A stretch of DNA of 64,000 nt from Parabacteroides sp. PF5-6 (GCF_029504695.1 NZ_JAQFIN010000001.1:248001-312000); one strand, 5' to 3'. Counted from the first letter of the stretch, positions 24,648 to 33,280 are shown. Made by a program: numbers and translations. Notes: generated from the sequence alone by a model not told the origin.

Positions 24648-26403
24648 TCCTGACTTTTATTGTTTGGTTTCCTGCGCGTACGATATAGATACCGGCGGGC
24701 AAGGGGAATGTCTTTGAACCACGAAGTGCACGAAGAGAAACCACATTTTTACCCGTGATCGTATAGATTGACACGTTTACGGCATCTCCGGAATTAATAA
24801 TGGATAATTGATAATTGCTAACGGCTATGCTGATCGTGCCGGCGGCCAGATCGGCATTGGCGGTGGTATCGGGATTGGGGTCCGGATCTGTTGTGTTGTC
24901 GCGCAGGCGGATCTCGATCGACTGGTCTTTCTCGATCGGGTTGAGGATATAGTTTCCGCCTTTACCATCGATGGTCACATTGAAGGCCGTCTCTACGCCA
25001 TCGATCAAGAAAAGCATATCATCGGCAGTCAGCCCGTATTCTTGGACGGAGAACTGCAGGAAGAGATGATCCCCTTCGGCGACGGTCAGAGAGCCTGTCG
25101 CGTAGTTACAATCGATCCCTTCGCCAACGACCAGGGAGATCGTGTGATAGATGGAGGAAGTTTCTTCCGGTAGCACTTTTATAGGGACTCTAACATATAC
25201 TGATTTGCCTACCAGATCGGTTACTATAACTGTTAAAAATCCTTCTCCCGGGGCAATGCCGGTCAGGGTAACAACGCCATCCTTTTTATTGAATACCATA
25301 TTTATACATTTCGCCTTCTCTTGAACAGGGAAGCTTACTATTTTCAATTTATCCCAATCATCATCATCCGCAATATCCGCGGCAGTAAAAGAGATTGTTC
25401 CTGTGCCGATAATCTCCTGAGTTGGGACGGGGTCTTTAGCTGTGGGGGCTACATTTATCCGTGCCTTGATATTTGTCGATAATGTTTCCGGGTAGGTGTC
25501 AGAGGTGTAAAGAATATTTCTATTGTCATAACATCCAGCAACGCCCAACGGCTCTTCATCTATATTCCCACTGTGCAGGAAGCCGCAGTCGGTAATCTTT
25601 GATTCTGTTTCTTTATCTATCATCCCAATAAATGCTCCTACAAAAGGATTAATGCCTGTGGATACGACTGTAATCCGGCTTGTGGTAAATGCGTTTTCGA
25701 TTGTTCCACCGTTATAGCCGACTAAACCACCCGCTTGAATAAGCTCGTCTGATGAATCAATCGTTACTTCTCCTGTGGCATAACAGTCAGATATACTGGC
25801 GTTAGGGCCATTGAGACTTGTTAAACCACCAATAGTTTGAGCCCTCATGTCCGTCCCTGATAATTTTACCGGTACCGCTGCATAGCTATTGGATATATTG
25901 CCGTTATTGGAGCCCGCCAAACCGCCAATATGATTTGAACCTGTGATTGAACCGCCTGCAGCAGTAGTGACCGAACATCCGGTGATTGTTCCTTTATTAT
26001 AACCGGTTAAACCACCCATAGCGCTTTTCCCGATTATACCGTTTTCGTGTAACTCAATATGCAGGTTCTCTATGCGACCATCACTTTCTATATGGCCAAA
26101 GAGACCAAGCTCTTCGCTGTACGGCTTATTGATATGTAATCCTTTAATAGTATATCCTTGCCCCTTAAAGGTGCCACTGAAGCTCGCCCACGTCTCTCCT
26201 ATCGGTATCCAATTCTCTCCTTCCAGGTCAATATTCGCATTCAAGCTGATGGTTTCTTCGAAATAGGTGTTCCCTTGGTTTACCGCATCCCGGAATGCTT
26301 TCAGCTCTTCCAGGTTGTTGATCACTAAATCCGGCTCGGCGGCCATTGTCTTGCCTGCGACTATGGCAAATAGCAACATTGTAAGTCGTAAAAATCGTTT
26401 CAT
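24637..26403 (-). CDS. GLUG-repeat surface protein with sorting-like tail
   Basis: 588 residues. Signal peptide MKRFLRLTMLLFAIVAGKTMAA. Residues ~60-280 hold GLUG-type repeats (IGGLTSLNG, AGGLVGYNGGTIE, MGGLTGYNKGTITG), a beta-helix-forming motif in adhesin-like proteins. A module around 410-495 (TVAEGDHLFLQFSVQE, LTADDMLFLIDGVETAFNV) recurs in the 27471-30797 protein. The C-terminus (VSIYTITGKNVVSLRALRG, then LPAGIYIVRAGNQ) resembles a C-terminal sorting or DUF6383-type tail. It is probably cell-surface. The linker YQLSIINSG derives from a heptamer-like sequence. Confidence 0.82.
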   Translation of the reverse strand: MKRFLRLTMLLFAIVAGKTMAAEPDLVINNLEELKAFRDAVNQGNTYFEETISLNANIDLEGENWIPIGETWASFSGTFKGQGYTIKGLHINKPYSEELGLFGHIESDGRIENLHIELHENGIIGKSAMGGLTGYNKGTITGCSVTTAAGGSITGSNHIGGLAGSNNGNISNSYAAVPVKLSGTDMRAQTIGGLTSLNGPNASISDCYATGEVTIDSSDELIQAGGLVGYNGGTIENAFTTSRITVVSTGINPFVGAFIGMIDKETESKITDCGFLHSGNIDEEPLGVAGCYDNRNILYTSDTYPETLSTNIKARINVAPTAKDPVPTQEIIGTGTISFTAADIADDDDWDKLKIVSFPVQEKAKCINMVFNKKDGVVTLTGIAPGEGFLTVIVTDLVGKSVYVRVPIKVLPEETSSIYHTISLVVGEGIDCNYATGSLTVAEGDHLFLQFSVQEYGLTADDMLFLIDGVETAFNVTIDGKGGNYILNPIEKDQSIEIRLRDNTTDPDPNPDTTANADLAAGTISIAVSNYQLSIINSGDAVNVSIYTITGKNVVSLRALRGSKTFPLPAGIYIVRAGNQTIKVRINN

Positions 26404-26436
26404 AATACATTTGTGTTTTTTTGTGAATAATTTGTT

Positions 26437-26739
26437 TTAGTCCGCTATGGAGCGGCTTATGATAAAGTCGTTATGCAGGTCGCGCATCTCGGGGTTTATC
26501 GACGAGATGGTGAGCTGGAGTGATTCACCCGAGAGCTCTTCGAGAAGCAGTTTATGTCCCAGCGCGTCCGTGGGGGTGGAGAACTGGCGGTAGTAGAGTA
26601 ATTTGTCGTGCCCCGTGCGTTCCAGCATCACCGGAAGGGACCGACAAAAACCAACCTGTAACCCTTCGGCAGATTTTTCCTTCTCCGCTATATATACCCA
26701 GCAAGGGGTCGATTGTAAAGATATAAAGCTCGCTTCCAT
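26437..26739 (-). CDS. Small GIY-YIG-like protein
   Basis: 100 residues. CWVYIAEKEKSAEGLQVGF followed by YYRQFSTPTDALGHKLLLEE follows the GIY-YIG nuclease layout (VYI ... G ... YYE-F-s-A-HKLLLE), but the second YIG and the catalytic Arg are not clearly preserved, so activity is uncertain. GC-rich third positions support coding. It lies 33 nt upstream of the GLUG-repeat gene on the same strand, and may be its operon leader. The start codon is the first ATG and is followed upstream by an A/G-rich stretch. Confidence 0.6.
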   Translation of the reverse strand: MEASFISLQSTPCWVYIAEKEKSAEGLQVGFCRSLPVMLERTGHDKLLYYRQFSTPTDALGHKLLLEELSGESLQLTISSINPEMRDLHNDFIISRSIAD

Positions 26740-26872
26740 CTTCTTTTTTTTTGCGATTGAACAGGGGCAAAGCTACGGACAAAGCTCCGGTTGGAGTTGC
26801 CATTGCAGGAAAACAACTTGCCAAATCAGGAAAAAATCATTGGAAATACTCGATGAAATGGGGGTTTTTAGA

Positions 26873-26982
26873 AAAACATCTAAATGTATCTCTCAAAACT
26901 CTTAGATGTTTTCCCCAAATCATTTAGGAGTTTTTGGAAGAACATCTAAGAGTTTTGAGAAGAACATTGAGATGTTTTTTTG
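26873..26982. repeat. 22-bp periodic palindromic array C
   Basis: Five units begin at 26873, 26895, 26917, 26939 and 26961, exactly 22 bp apart, with cores ACATCTAA/TTAGATGT and AAAACTCTTAG/CTAAGAGTTTT. Alternate units are inverted relative to each other. The tract lies in the 730-bp gap between divergent genes. Confidence 0.85.
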
Positions 26983-26995
26983 CGTTGCGGCATTC

Positions 26996-27292
26996 AAAGT
27001 CCTTTCGGACTTTTTGTGGCTTTCGGATATTTTGAGAGGTGAAGATTTTGTGGAGTACTGAAAGCACGACAGCGTTCAGCCCAGGGTCAGCAGGCCGTTA
27101 GGTCTGCGCAACCCTGGGTCGGGAACACACTCACACACAACGGAGCGCTGAAAGCGCGAAAGATTTGCTTTCGCGCTTTCAGCGCTCCGTTTTTATATGT
27201 ATCCTTAACCCGGGGTGGCGAACCTCTTCAAGGTTCTGACCCCGGGCTGATGTATTACGCGCTTTCAGCGCTCATTGTCCTTTCAGGACGAT
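26996..27292. repeat. Cluster of hairpins upstream of the large surface-protein gene
   Basis: Successive stems: 26996-27013 (AAAGTCC/GGACTTT), a long stem with CAGCCCAGGGT/ACCCTGGGTCG around 27077-27120, a perfect 23-bp stem at 27140-27190, CCCGGGGT/ACCCCGGG around 27211-27247, and GTCCT/AGGAC near 27279-27291. Fragments such as CGCTTTCAGCGCTC recur between them. The rest of the 26740-27470 gap holds array C and no visible gene. Confidence 0.75.
27140..27194 (+). terminator. Strong hairpin with T-run upstream of the beta-helix gene
   Basis: Perfect 23-bp stem (27140-27162 with 27168-27190), 5-nt loop, then TTTTT. No plus-strand gene precedes it, so it could be an attenuator in the leader of the 27471 gene or the end of a small RNA. 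Confidence 0.6.
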
Positions 27293-27470
27293 CGTACACA
27301 AAACCTGACTCATAGTAAATCTTTTAATCCGTACAATCAGCGTGCAGAAGCCTCCTATCTCCTATACCCTGCGAAGCGAACGTTGCGCGCGAACATTTTC
27401 CCTCTTTTTTTGTTACGCATACAACCGCAAGAAAATCAAGAGATACAACAATAAAAAAACAACAACACCC

Positions 27471-30400
27471 ATGGCAAAAAAACTACACCTAATCGCTATC
27501 GTCCTACTGGGCTTAATGCTTTCGCCCCTTTCGGCCGGGGCTGCTACTATCGTGCCGGATAAAGATAATATAATCTATGTCAACGCCGCGGTAAAGACCA
27601 GTGGCGATGGCTCCTCCTGGACCCATGCGACCGCTTCGCTGACAGAGGCATTGGAATATGCCAATGCCAATTACGAGGAAGGCCTGACGATCCTTGTCGC
27701 TGAAGGGACTTATTATCCGGAGCTGGATGAGAATATAACAACAGACGGAACAACTCCAACGACTAACCTCCGCGACCGTACCTTCCTGATCACATCCAAC
27801 GTCACCATCCGCGGCGGATACAAAGCTGACGGTTCCGGCGATTGGGATCCGGCAGCTTACCCGACGATCCTCAGTGGAGACCTGGATAAAAACGAAGGAC
27901 TTTCCGATGACGACGCCTTCCATGTGGTATTGGCGGTAGGGACAGAAGCAAAACATATCGCCCCTACCCTCGAGGGATTAACGATTACCGGAGGGTATGC
28001 GAATGGTAATGGTTCTACAAAAGTAAGCGATTCTCCGATTTGGAGGACCTCTGGCGGCGGCTTATATAATCTCTATGCCAACACCCATTTGCACCAGGTG
28101 GTGATCACGGGGAATCTGGTCGATCAAGCTGGCGGCGGGATCTATAACTACTACAGCGACCTAACGCTTACCTCGGTGGAGATCACCGCCAATCAGGCAG
28201 ACAACTCTGGCGGCGGGATCTATAACGAAGGTGGCTCCGCCACGCTTACCCAGGTTACCGTTGCGGGGAATCAGGCAGGCGCCTCTGGCGGCGGGATCTA
28301 TTACGTTGGCAGCTCCCTAACGCTGACTTCAGTGGTGATCACGGGGAATCAGGCAGGCGTCTCTGGCGGCGGGATCGCTAACGATGGCGGCTCCCTCTCG
28401 CTTACCCAGGTTACCGTTGCGGGGAATAAGGCCGGTGTAATTGGCGGCGGGATCTATAACTACGGCGACTTAACGTTGAAGAATAGCGTCGTATGGGGCA
28501 ATACGACAGTGCAAGAAAGTAATAGTGATAATGTCCGTAACGATGGTGATACCCCCACCTTCGCCTATAGCCTGGTGCAAGGCATAACGACGGCGGATGC
28601 CAACGGCAATCTGGATAGTGAAACTACCGACCCCGGCTTTGTCGCTCCGATCGATCCGACCACCGCTACATGGCCTACCTCTGCTGGCGACTACCGCCTG
28701 AGATCTACCAGCCCGTTGATTGGTATGGGGAGTAATGCGCTTTACCCCGGTAGCGATAAGGGCTTCAATCTGGCTACCGACCTCGACCTGGCCGGTAACC
28801 CCCGCCTCGACGGCACGACCATCGATATCGGCGCCTACGAACGGGTAACGCCCGTACCTTCCGATGATAATGCGCTCTATGTAAACCCTGCGGTAACGCC
28901 CGGCGGCAATGGCTCCTCCTGGAGCAGCCCCCTGAAATCGCTTAGCGATGCCTTGATCTTTACCAATGCCCGGGCAAAGGCCGATGATGATACAGAATAT
29001 ACGATCCTTGTCGCTCAAGGGACGTATTATCCGGAGAGTACAGAGGGGATAATGAAAGGGGGATATATCGGTGATACTGAACCCGGCCTCCGCGACCGTA
29101 CCTTCCTGATCACGGCCGATGTCACCATCCGCGGTGGATACAAGGCTGACGGTTCCGGCAAATGGGATCCGGCAGCCTATCCGACGATTCTGAGTGGGGA
29201 CCTGGATAAAAGCGGAGGGCTTTCCGATGACGACGCCTACCATGTGGTATTGGCGGTAGGGACATCCAATACAGAGCGTATCGCCCCTACCCTCGAGGGA
29301 TTAACGATTACCGGAGGGTATGCGAATGGTAATGGTTCTACAAAAGTAAGCGATTCCCCGATTTGGAGGACCTCTGGCGGCGGCTTATATAATCTCTTTG
29401 CCAATACCCATTTGCACCAGGTGGTGATCACGGCCAATCAGGCAGCTAGCGGTGGCGGGATCTATAACTACGACAGCGACACAGAACTGACTTCAGTGGT
29501 AATCTCCGGGAATCAGGCAGGTGAAGGCGGCGGGATCTATAACAAAGGTGGCTCCCCCACGCTTACCCAAGTCACCGTTGCCGGGAATAAGGCAAGAGAC
29601 AATGCCGGCGGGATCGCTAGTATTAACTGCATCTTCACGCTGCAAAATAGCGTCGTATGGGGTAATACGGCACCGATGGGCGCTAATGTCCAGACCATTG
29701 GCAGTACCCCCACCTACGCCTATTGCCTGGTGCAAGGCATAAAGATTGAGGATGACCAAAACAACACCGGCAACCTGGATGGTATCGTGATCTCCGACCC
29801 CGGCTTTGTCGCTCCGATCAATCCGGCGAAAACTGCCAACTGGAAGCCTACCTCTGCTGGCGACTACCGCCTAACGGCCACCAGCCCCTTGATCGATAAG
29901 GGCAATAATGCGCTTTACCCGGGTAGTGATAAGGGCTTCAATCTGGCTACCGACCTTGACGCTGCCGGTAACCCTCGCCTGCGCGGCTCGGCAATTGATA
30001 TTGGCGCCTATGAGTATCAATCGGCAGATGCACCGGCAACGGTCTACTACAGCTACACCCTCGAGGTCGGCCCGAGTATCCGCCTCTACAACCTGACCGC
30101 CGGCACGCACTCCATCGCCGAAGGCGATCACCTCTTCCTGCAGTTCCTGCCGGAAGACGCCACGCTGACAGCCGACGACGTGATGCTGCTGATCGATGGC
30201 GTCGACACGCCTTTCAATGTGCCTGCCGCCGGGATGTACTACAGCTATATCCTGCCTATCACCGGTGAACATACGGTTCTGATCGCCCAGCGGGAATATA
30301 CCGTTACCCTGCCGGCAACGGAAGGTATCACCTATAATGTGGGGGCCGGAACGCATACCGTAGCTTATGGCGAGCGCTTCGCGTTCACCATCACCGGCGA

Positions 30401-30797
30401 TTTTGCCCCCGATCAGCTTCATGTCTATGCCAACGGCCAGGAGATCAGCCCAAGCAACAGCCCCGAAGGGGAGGCTCTTCGAAGCGAAGCCCGGGAGGGG
30501 ACCTCTTCTCTTTCTTATATCATCGACGCCGTCACCGGCCCGATCACCGTCACCCTCGAAGGCACAACCACGGCGAACGCCTCGCTGACGCATGGCATTC
30601 GAGTGGTAGTTGAAAGTGGAAAGTTGAAAGTTGAAAACGAAACGGCTAACGCGGTGGACGTGACGGTATATACCCTCACGGGGAAAACCTTTGTGCAACT
30701 TCGTGAACTTCGGGGTTCAAAAACAATTACGCTCCCTGCCGGTATTTATATTGTTCGGGCAGGGGAGCAGCGGTGGAAGGTAATGGTTAATGATTAA
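27471..30797 (+). CDS. Large beta-helix surface protein with internal duplication
   Basis: Start at ATG 27471 (MAKKLHLIAIVLLGLMLSPL), a signal peptide, in preference to the in-frame ATG at 27342; 1108 residues. Two ~440-residue modules each begin IIYVNAA/ALYVNPAV, contain GTYYPE, the GLTITGGYANGNGSTKVSD block and GGGIYN repeats of a right-handed beta-helix, and end DIGAYE. Near-identical DNA recurs at an offset of 1320-1323 nt. Next come a module shared with the GLUG protein (SIAEGDHLFLQFLPEDATL) and a related one (VAYGERFAFTITGDFAPDQL). The tail VTVYTLTGKTFVQLRELRG, then LPAGIYIVRAGEQ, matches that protein too. Probably secreted and surface-bound. Confidence 0.88.
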   Translation: MAKKLHLIAIVLLGLMLSPLSAGAATIVPDKDNIIYVNAAVKTSGDGSSWTHATASLTEALEYANANYEEGLTILVAEGTYYPELDENITTDGTTPTTNLRDRTFLITSNVTIRGGYKADGSGDWDPAAYPTILSGDLDKNEGLSDDDAFHVVLAVGTEAKHIAPTLEGLTITGGYANGNGSTKVSDSPIWRTSGGGLYNLYANTHLHQVVITGNLVDQAGGGIYNYYSDLTLTSVEITANQADNSGGGIYNEGGSATLTQVTVAGNQAGASGGGIYYVGSSLTLTSVVITGNQAGVSGGGIANDGGSLSLTQVTVAGNKAGVIGGGIYNYGDLTLKNSVVWGNTTVQESNSDNVRNDGDTPTFAYSLVQGITTADANGNLDSETTDPGFVAPIDPTTATWPTSAGDYRLRSTSPLIGMGSNALYPGSDKGFNLATDLDLAGNPRLDGTTIDIGAYERVTPVPSDDNALYVNPAVTPGGNGSSWSSPLKSLSDALIFTNARAKADDDTEYTILVAQGTYYPESTEGIMKGGYIGDTEPGLRDRTFLITADVTIRGGYKADGSGKWDPAAYPTILSGDLDKSGGLSDDDAYHVVLAVGTSNTERIAPTLEGLTITGGYANGNGSTKVSDSPIWRTSGGGLYNLFANTHLHQVVITANQAASGGGIYNYDSDTELTSVVISGNQAGEGGGIYNKGGSPTLTQVTVAGNKARDNAGGIASINCIFTLQNSVVWGNTAPMGANVQTIGSTPTYAYCLVQGIKIEDDQNNTGNLDGIVISDPGFVAPINPAKTANWKPTSAGDYRLTATSPLIDKGNNALYPGSDKGFNLATDLDAAGNPRLRGSAIDIGAYEYQSADAPATVYYSYTLEVGPSIRLYNLTAGTHSIAEGDHLFLQFLPEDATLTADDVMLLIDGVDTPFNVPAAGMYYSYILPITGEHTVLIAQREYTVTLPATEGITYNVGAGTHTVAYGERFAFTITGDFAPDQLHVYANGQEISPSNSPEGEALRSEAREGTSSLSYIIDAVTGPITVTLEGTTTANASLTHGIRVVVESGKLKVENETANAVDVTVYTLTGKTFVQLRELRGSKTITLPAGIYIVRAGEQRWKVMVND

Positions 30798-30835
30798 TGA
30801 TTAATGATTAATTTTTAATTTTTAATTTTTAATTG
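30788..30835. repeat. Heptamer array at the beta-helix gene 3' end
   Basis: TTAATGA units followed by TTTTTAA units. The gene's stop codon (30795-30797) is inside the first units, as at 24605-24647. Confidence 0.85.
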
Positions 30836-30840
30836 GGAGT

Positions 30841-30894
30841 AGGAGCCAGGGTGGACTATAGCGATGATACGCAAGGGTCTATCCTGGCTCCTTT
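30841..30894 (+). terminator. Hairpin downstream of the beta-helix gene
   Basis: A 10-bp stem (AGGAGCCAGG with CCTGGCTCCT) with a 32-nt loop and a short T-run. Confidence 0.5.
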
Positions 30895-30977
30895 GCGTGC
30901 GTTTTCTGTCACCTCTCACCACTAAGAAGACCTTCAAATTTGCTTCGATGCGAATGGATTTTACGGATTTGTAAACC

Positions 30978-31095
30978 ATTGAAAATGAAGCGTTAATATT
31001 TCCTTCAGAAACTACCGGTAGTTTGCGCGCAAAGTACCGGTAGTTTGTCGACAAACTATTAGTAGTTTGCACACAAAGTACCGGTAGTTTAAAAA
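30978..31095. repeat. 22-bp periodic palindromic array A, copy 2
   Basis: TAGTTTG cores at 31019, 31041, 31063 and 31085, 22 bp apart. The third unit is the same variant as in copy 1 (15899-16020) and the left flank also matches. Similarity ends soon after the last unit. Confidence 0.9.
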
Positions 31096-31165
31096 AGGGG
31101 GGTGTGATAGGTTTCAAATATTTTGAAATGTGAAGATTTTCCGGTGATAGCAGATGGACATTCCG

Positions 31166-31317
31166 GGCTCTCCTCCTTTGAAAAGGAGGAGTACGGCGAG
31201 GTACGAGCCGGGAGGTGGTTAGATTCTTATATTGCTAATTAATAGGTGCTTAAAAGATCTAACCACCCCACCGCTGCAAGCAGCGGTCCACCCCCTCCTT
31301 TTCAAAGGAGGGGAGCC
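31166..31317. repeat. Long imperfect inverted repeat
   Basis: Outer arms 31166-31189 and 31294-31317 (one mismatch) and inner arms 31214-31224 and 31257-31267 are nested. Each outer arm has its own small palindrome (CCTCCTTTGAAAAGGAGG), and CCGCTGCAAGCAGCGG is at 31271-31286. It looks like a dispersed non-coding element. No gene is visible in the 30798-31445 gap. Confidence 0.8.
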
Positions 31318-31380
31318 GAGATAGTCCACTTGCTATAATCCTGCACCTTCAGATTTCCTTCTATTCACCGCCTTGCGCCT

Positions 31381-31442
31381 ACTAACTACTAACTACTAAC
31401 TACTAACTACTAACTACTGAAGAAAATCTTCCGATTTTCTTC
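31381..31442. repeat. ACTAACT heptamer array plus hairpin
   Basis: Five and a half copies of a 7-bp unit (31381-31418), then a perfect 10-bp stem with 4-nt loop (31419-31442). It abuts the 3' end of the AraC-type gene, so the stem may end its transcript. Confidence 0.75.
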
Positions 31443-31445
31443 GAT

Positions 31446-33173
31446 TTACCGCTGCGCGAAAAGGCGATAATCACGCGGGGTCATGCCGAAGCTTTGGCTA
31501 AAGGCACGGAAGAAGGTGCGGTAAGAGGAGAAGCCGGCATCGAGAGCAATGGCTTCGAGGGTGAGGTCGGGTTGGCTGTCGAGCAGCTCGGTGGCGTATT
31601 GCAGACGCAGTCGGGTGATATAGGCCGAGAGGGTCTCCTGACTGCCGGAATGGATGGCGTCGGCGATATATTTCTCGTTCGTGCCCAGGCGTTCGGCCAG
31701 GACGCGGCGGTCGAGATTCGGGTCGGTGAAGAGTTTCTCGCGTTTCATCAACAGGCTCAACTCGCGGTAGAGATTCATCTCGCGGGTGAGTTCTTCCTTC
31801 GGCCGGGCGATCAATGTGTTCTCGTTGACGATACGGCATTGGTTGCGTGCCTGGATCTGCTGGTAGAGCGCGCGGTTCTTCGCCCGCAGGCGGCGGGAAT
31901 AAAGGATCCAGATCGTCAGGGCGATCAGTAATAAAGCGCAGCCCACCAGGGCAAAGTAGAAGTAAGAACGGGTGCGCTCTTTCTCGAGGATATGCCGGTC
32001 GACCTCGTACCGGGTACGTACCTCGTCGAGCTGTTTGTTGAAATCCATATTACGGAGGGAGTCACTCTGGTGGAGTACCTCACGCATCAGATCGAAAGAC
32101 TCTTCGCCGCGATTCATTCGGGAAAGGAGGCGGGCCCTATCCGTCATCCGGAAGGTATGGTATGCGTTTATTTCCCCATCGGCATATTGATCCATTCTTT
32201 CCGACATCTCAAGGGCTTTGTCGTATTGACCGCGCGCCTCATAGATATGCAGGCGAAACTGACAGACATTGTTCTCGATATGCGGTATGTCTCCGATGTT
32301 TTCTAAGGAATCACAATAGAGTTCCGCTTTATCGTATTGCTCGGTAAGCACATAGTATCTGGCGTAGGTGATCAACAGGTTGATGGCATTCGGGTTATTG
32401 GCAGGCATCTGTTTATATTCCAACGCGCGTTTATTGGCTTTTTCGTACCCCAGCAGTTCTTTTTGCGCCTCATCGAACCGGTTAAGCGATAGAAGGTCCT
32501 GGCATAGAAAGAAGTAGATCGTCGGCAGATTCAAATGTACCGGTTCGATCTTCTCCAACAGCCCGATGGCTTGCCGGTAATGATCGATTGATTCCTCATA
32601 CCTTTCCATCTCGGAATAGATATCGCCGATGGTGGCTATGGCGATACCCATGCCATCGGATTGATTGGCCTCTTTGGCTTGCTCATACAGTTCCTGCGCG
32701 ATCGCGAGGGCTTCATCGACCTTGCCGCTACCTTTCTTGGCGGTGATGTAGCTTTCGTACATCCGGTAGAGCAAGGTCCATTGTTCATTTTTATAGGCGA
32801 AGTCGATATATTCCGGTGCCCTTTGTATGACTTCATCGAACATCGCCCTGTTACGGAATAAGATCAGTATGTTCCCTTTCACCAGGGTCTGGAAGCGTAT
32901 GTTCTGCTGTCGTTTGGCTTCCATTTCGAATGCGTCGTACAACTCTATCAAGGCATTGATCTCTTCGGGAGTGCTAACCGTGGTAAAGTCGATATTGGTC
33001 ATCGTCAGATAGGCATTGAGTTTTTCCTCTCCTTCGAGTGTGGGGATGACCTGATGCAGGGAATCACGCTTCTCCTGGGCTGTCTGTTGTGCCGAAAGGG
33101 TAGAGGAGGTGATGGTTAGAACTAAGATTACAAGGGATTTAGAGAATAAGCGAAGTAGTAAAGTTGTTTCCAT
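31446..33173 (-). CDS. AraC-family regulator with TPR sensor and membrane helix
   Basis: 575 residues. A signal or first membrane segment (LVILVLTITSSTLSA) precedes ~350 residues of tetratricopeptide-like helices (GIAIATIGDIYSEMERYEES, then IDHYRQAIG). A transmembrane helix follows (~405-425, FALVGCALLLIALTIWILYS), then a coiled segment and a C-terminal AraC double HTH (TLEAIALDAGFSSYRTFFRA, then FGMTPRDYR). The TPR part is probably periplasmic and the HTH cytoplasmic, an architecture common in Bacteroidetes regulators of surface systems. Its target is unknown; the adjacent surface-protein gene is a candidate by position only. Confidence 0.9.
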   Translation of the reverse strand: METTLLLRLFSKSLVILVLTITSSTLSAQQTAQEKRDSLHQVIPTLEGEEKLNAYLTMTNIDFTTVSTPEEINALIELYDAFEMEAKRQQNIRFQTLVKGNILILFRNRAMFDEVIQRAPEYIDFAYKNEQWTLLYRMYESYITAKKGSGKVDEALAIAQELYEQAKEANQSDGMGIAIATIGDIYSEMERYEESIDHYRQAIGLLEKIEPVHLNLPTIYFFLCQDLLSLNRFDEAQKELLGYEKANKRALEYKQMPANNPNAINLLITYARYYVLTEQYDKAELYCDSLENIGDIPHIENNVCQFRLHIYEARGQYDKALEMSERMDQYADGEINAYHTFRMTDRARLLSRMNRGEESFDLMREVLHQSDSLRNMDFNKQLDEVRTRYEVDRHILEKERTRSYFYFALVGCALLLIALTIWILYSRRLRAKNRALYQQIQARNQCRIVNENTLIARPKEELTREMNLYRELSLLMKREKLFTDPNLDRRVLAERLGTNEKYIADAIHSGSQETLSAYITRLRLQYATELLDSQPDLTLEAIALDAGFSSYRTFFRAFSQSFGMTPRDYRLFAQR

Positions 33174-33249
33174 TGTTTATTGTATTATTATTTGGTAGAA
33201 CAAATAACGGAAGAATTCCTGAGACAGCCGTTACGGGAATTCGAAAAAC

Positions 33250-33280
33250 TTGGTGTATGCCAACTTTTTCTCTACCTTTG
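33250..33280 (+). promoter_or_regulatory. Promoter of serS
   Basis: TTGG (33250-33253) and TACCTTTG (33273-33280), about 19 nt apart. It lies in the in-frame upstream extension and sets the serS start at 33312. Confidence 0.65.

Noticed and set aside
24637-24780. Type IX secretion tail
   Set aside because: The C-terminus looks similar, but no type IX genes are visible here and the lineage usually lacks that system; kept only as a finding.
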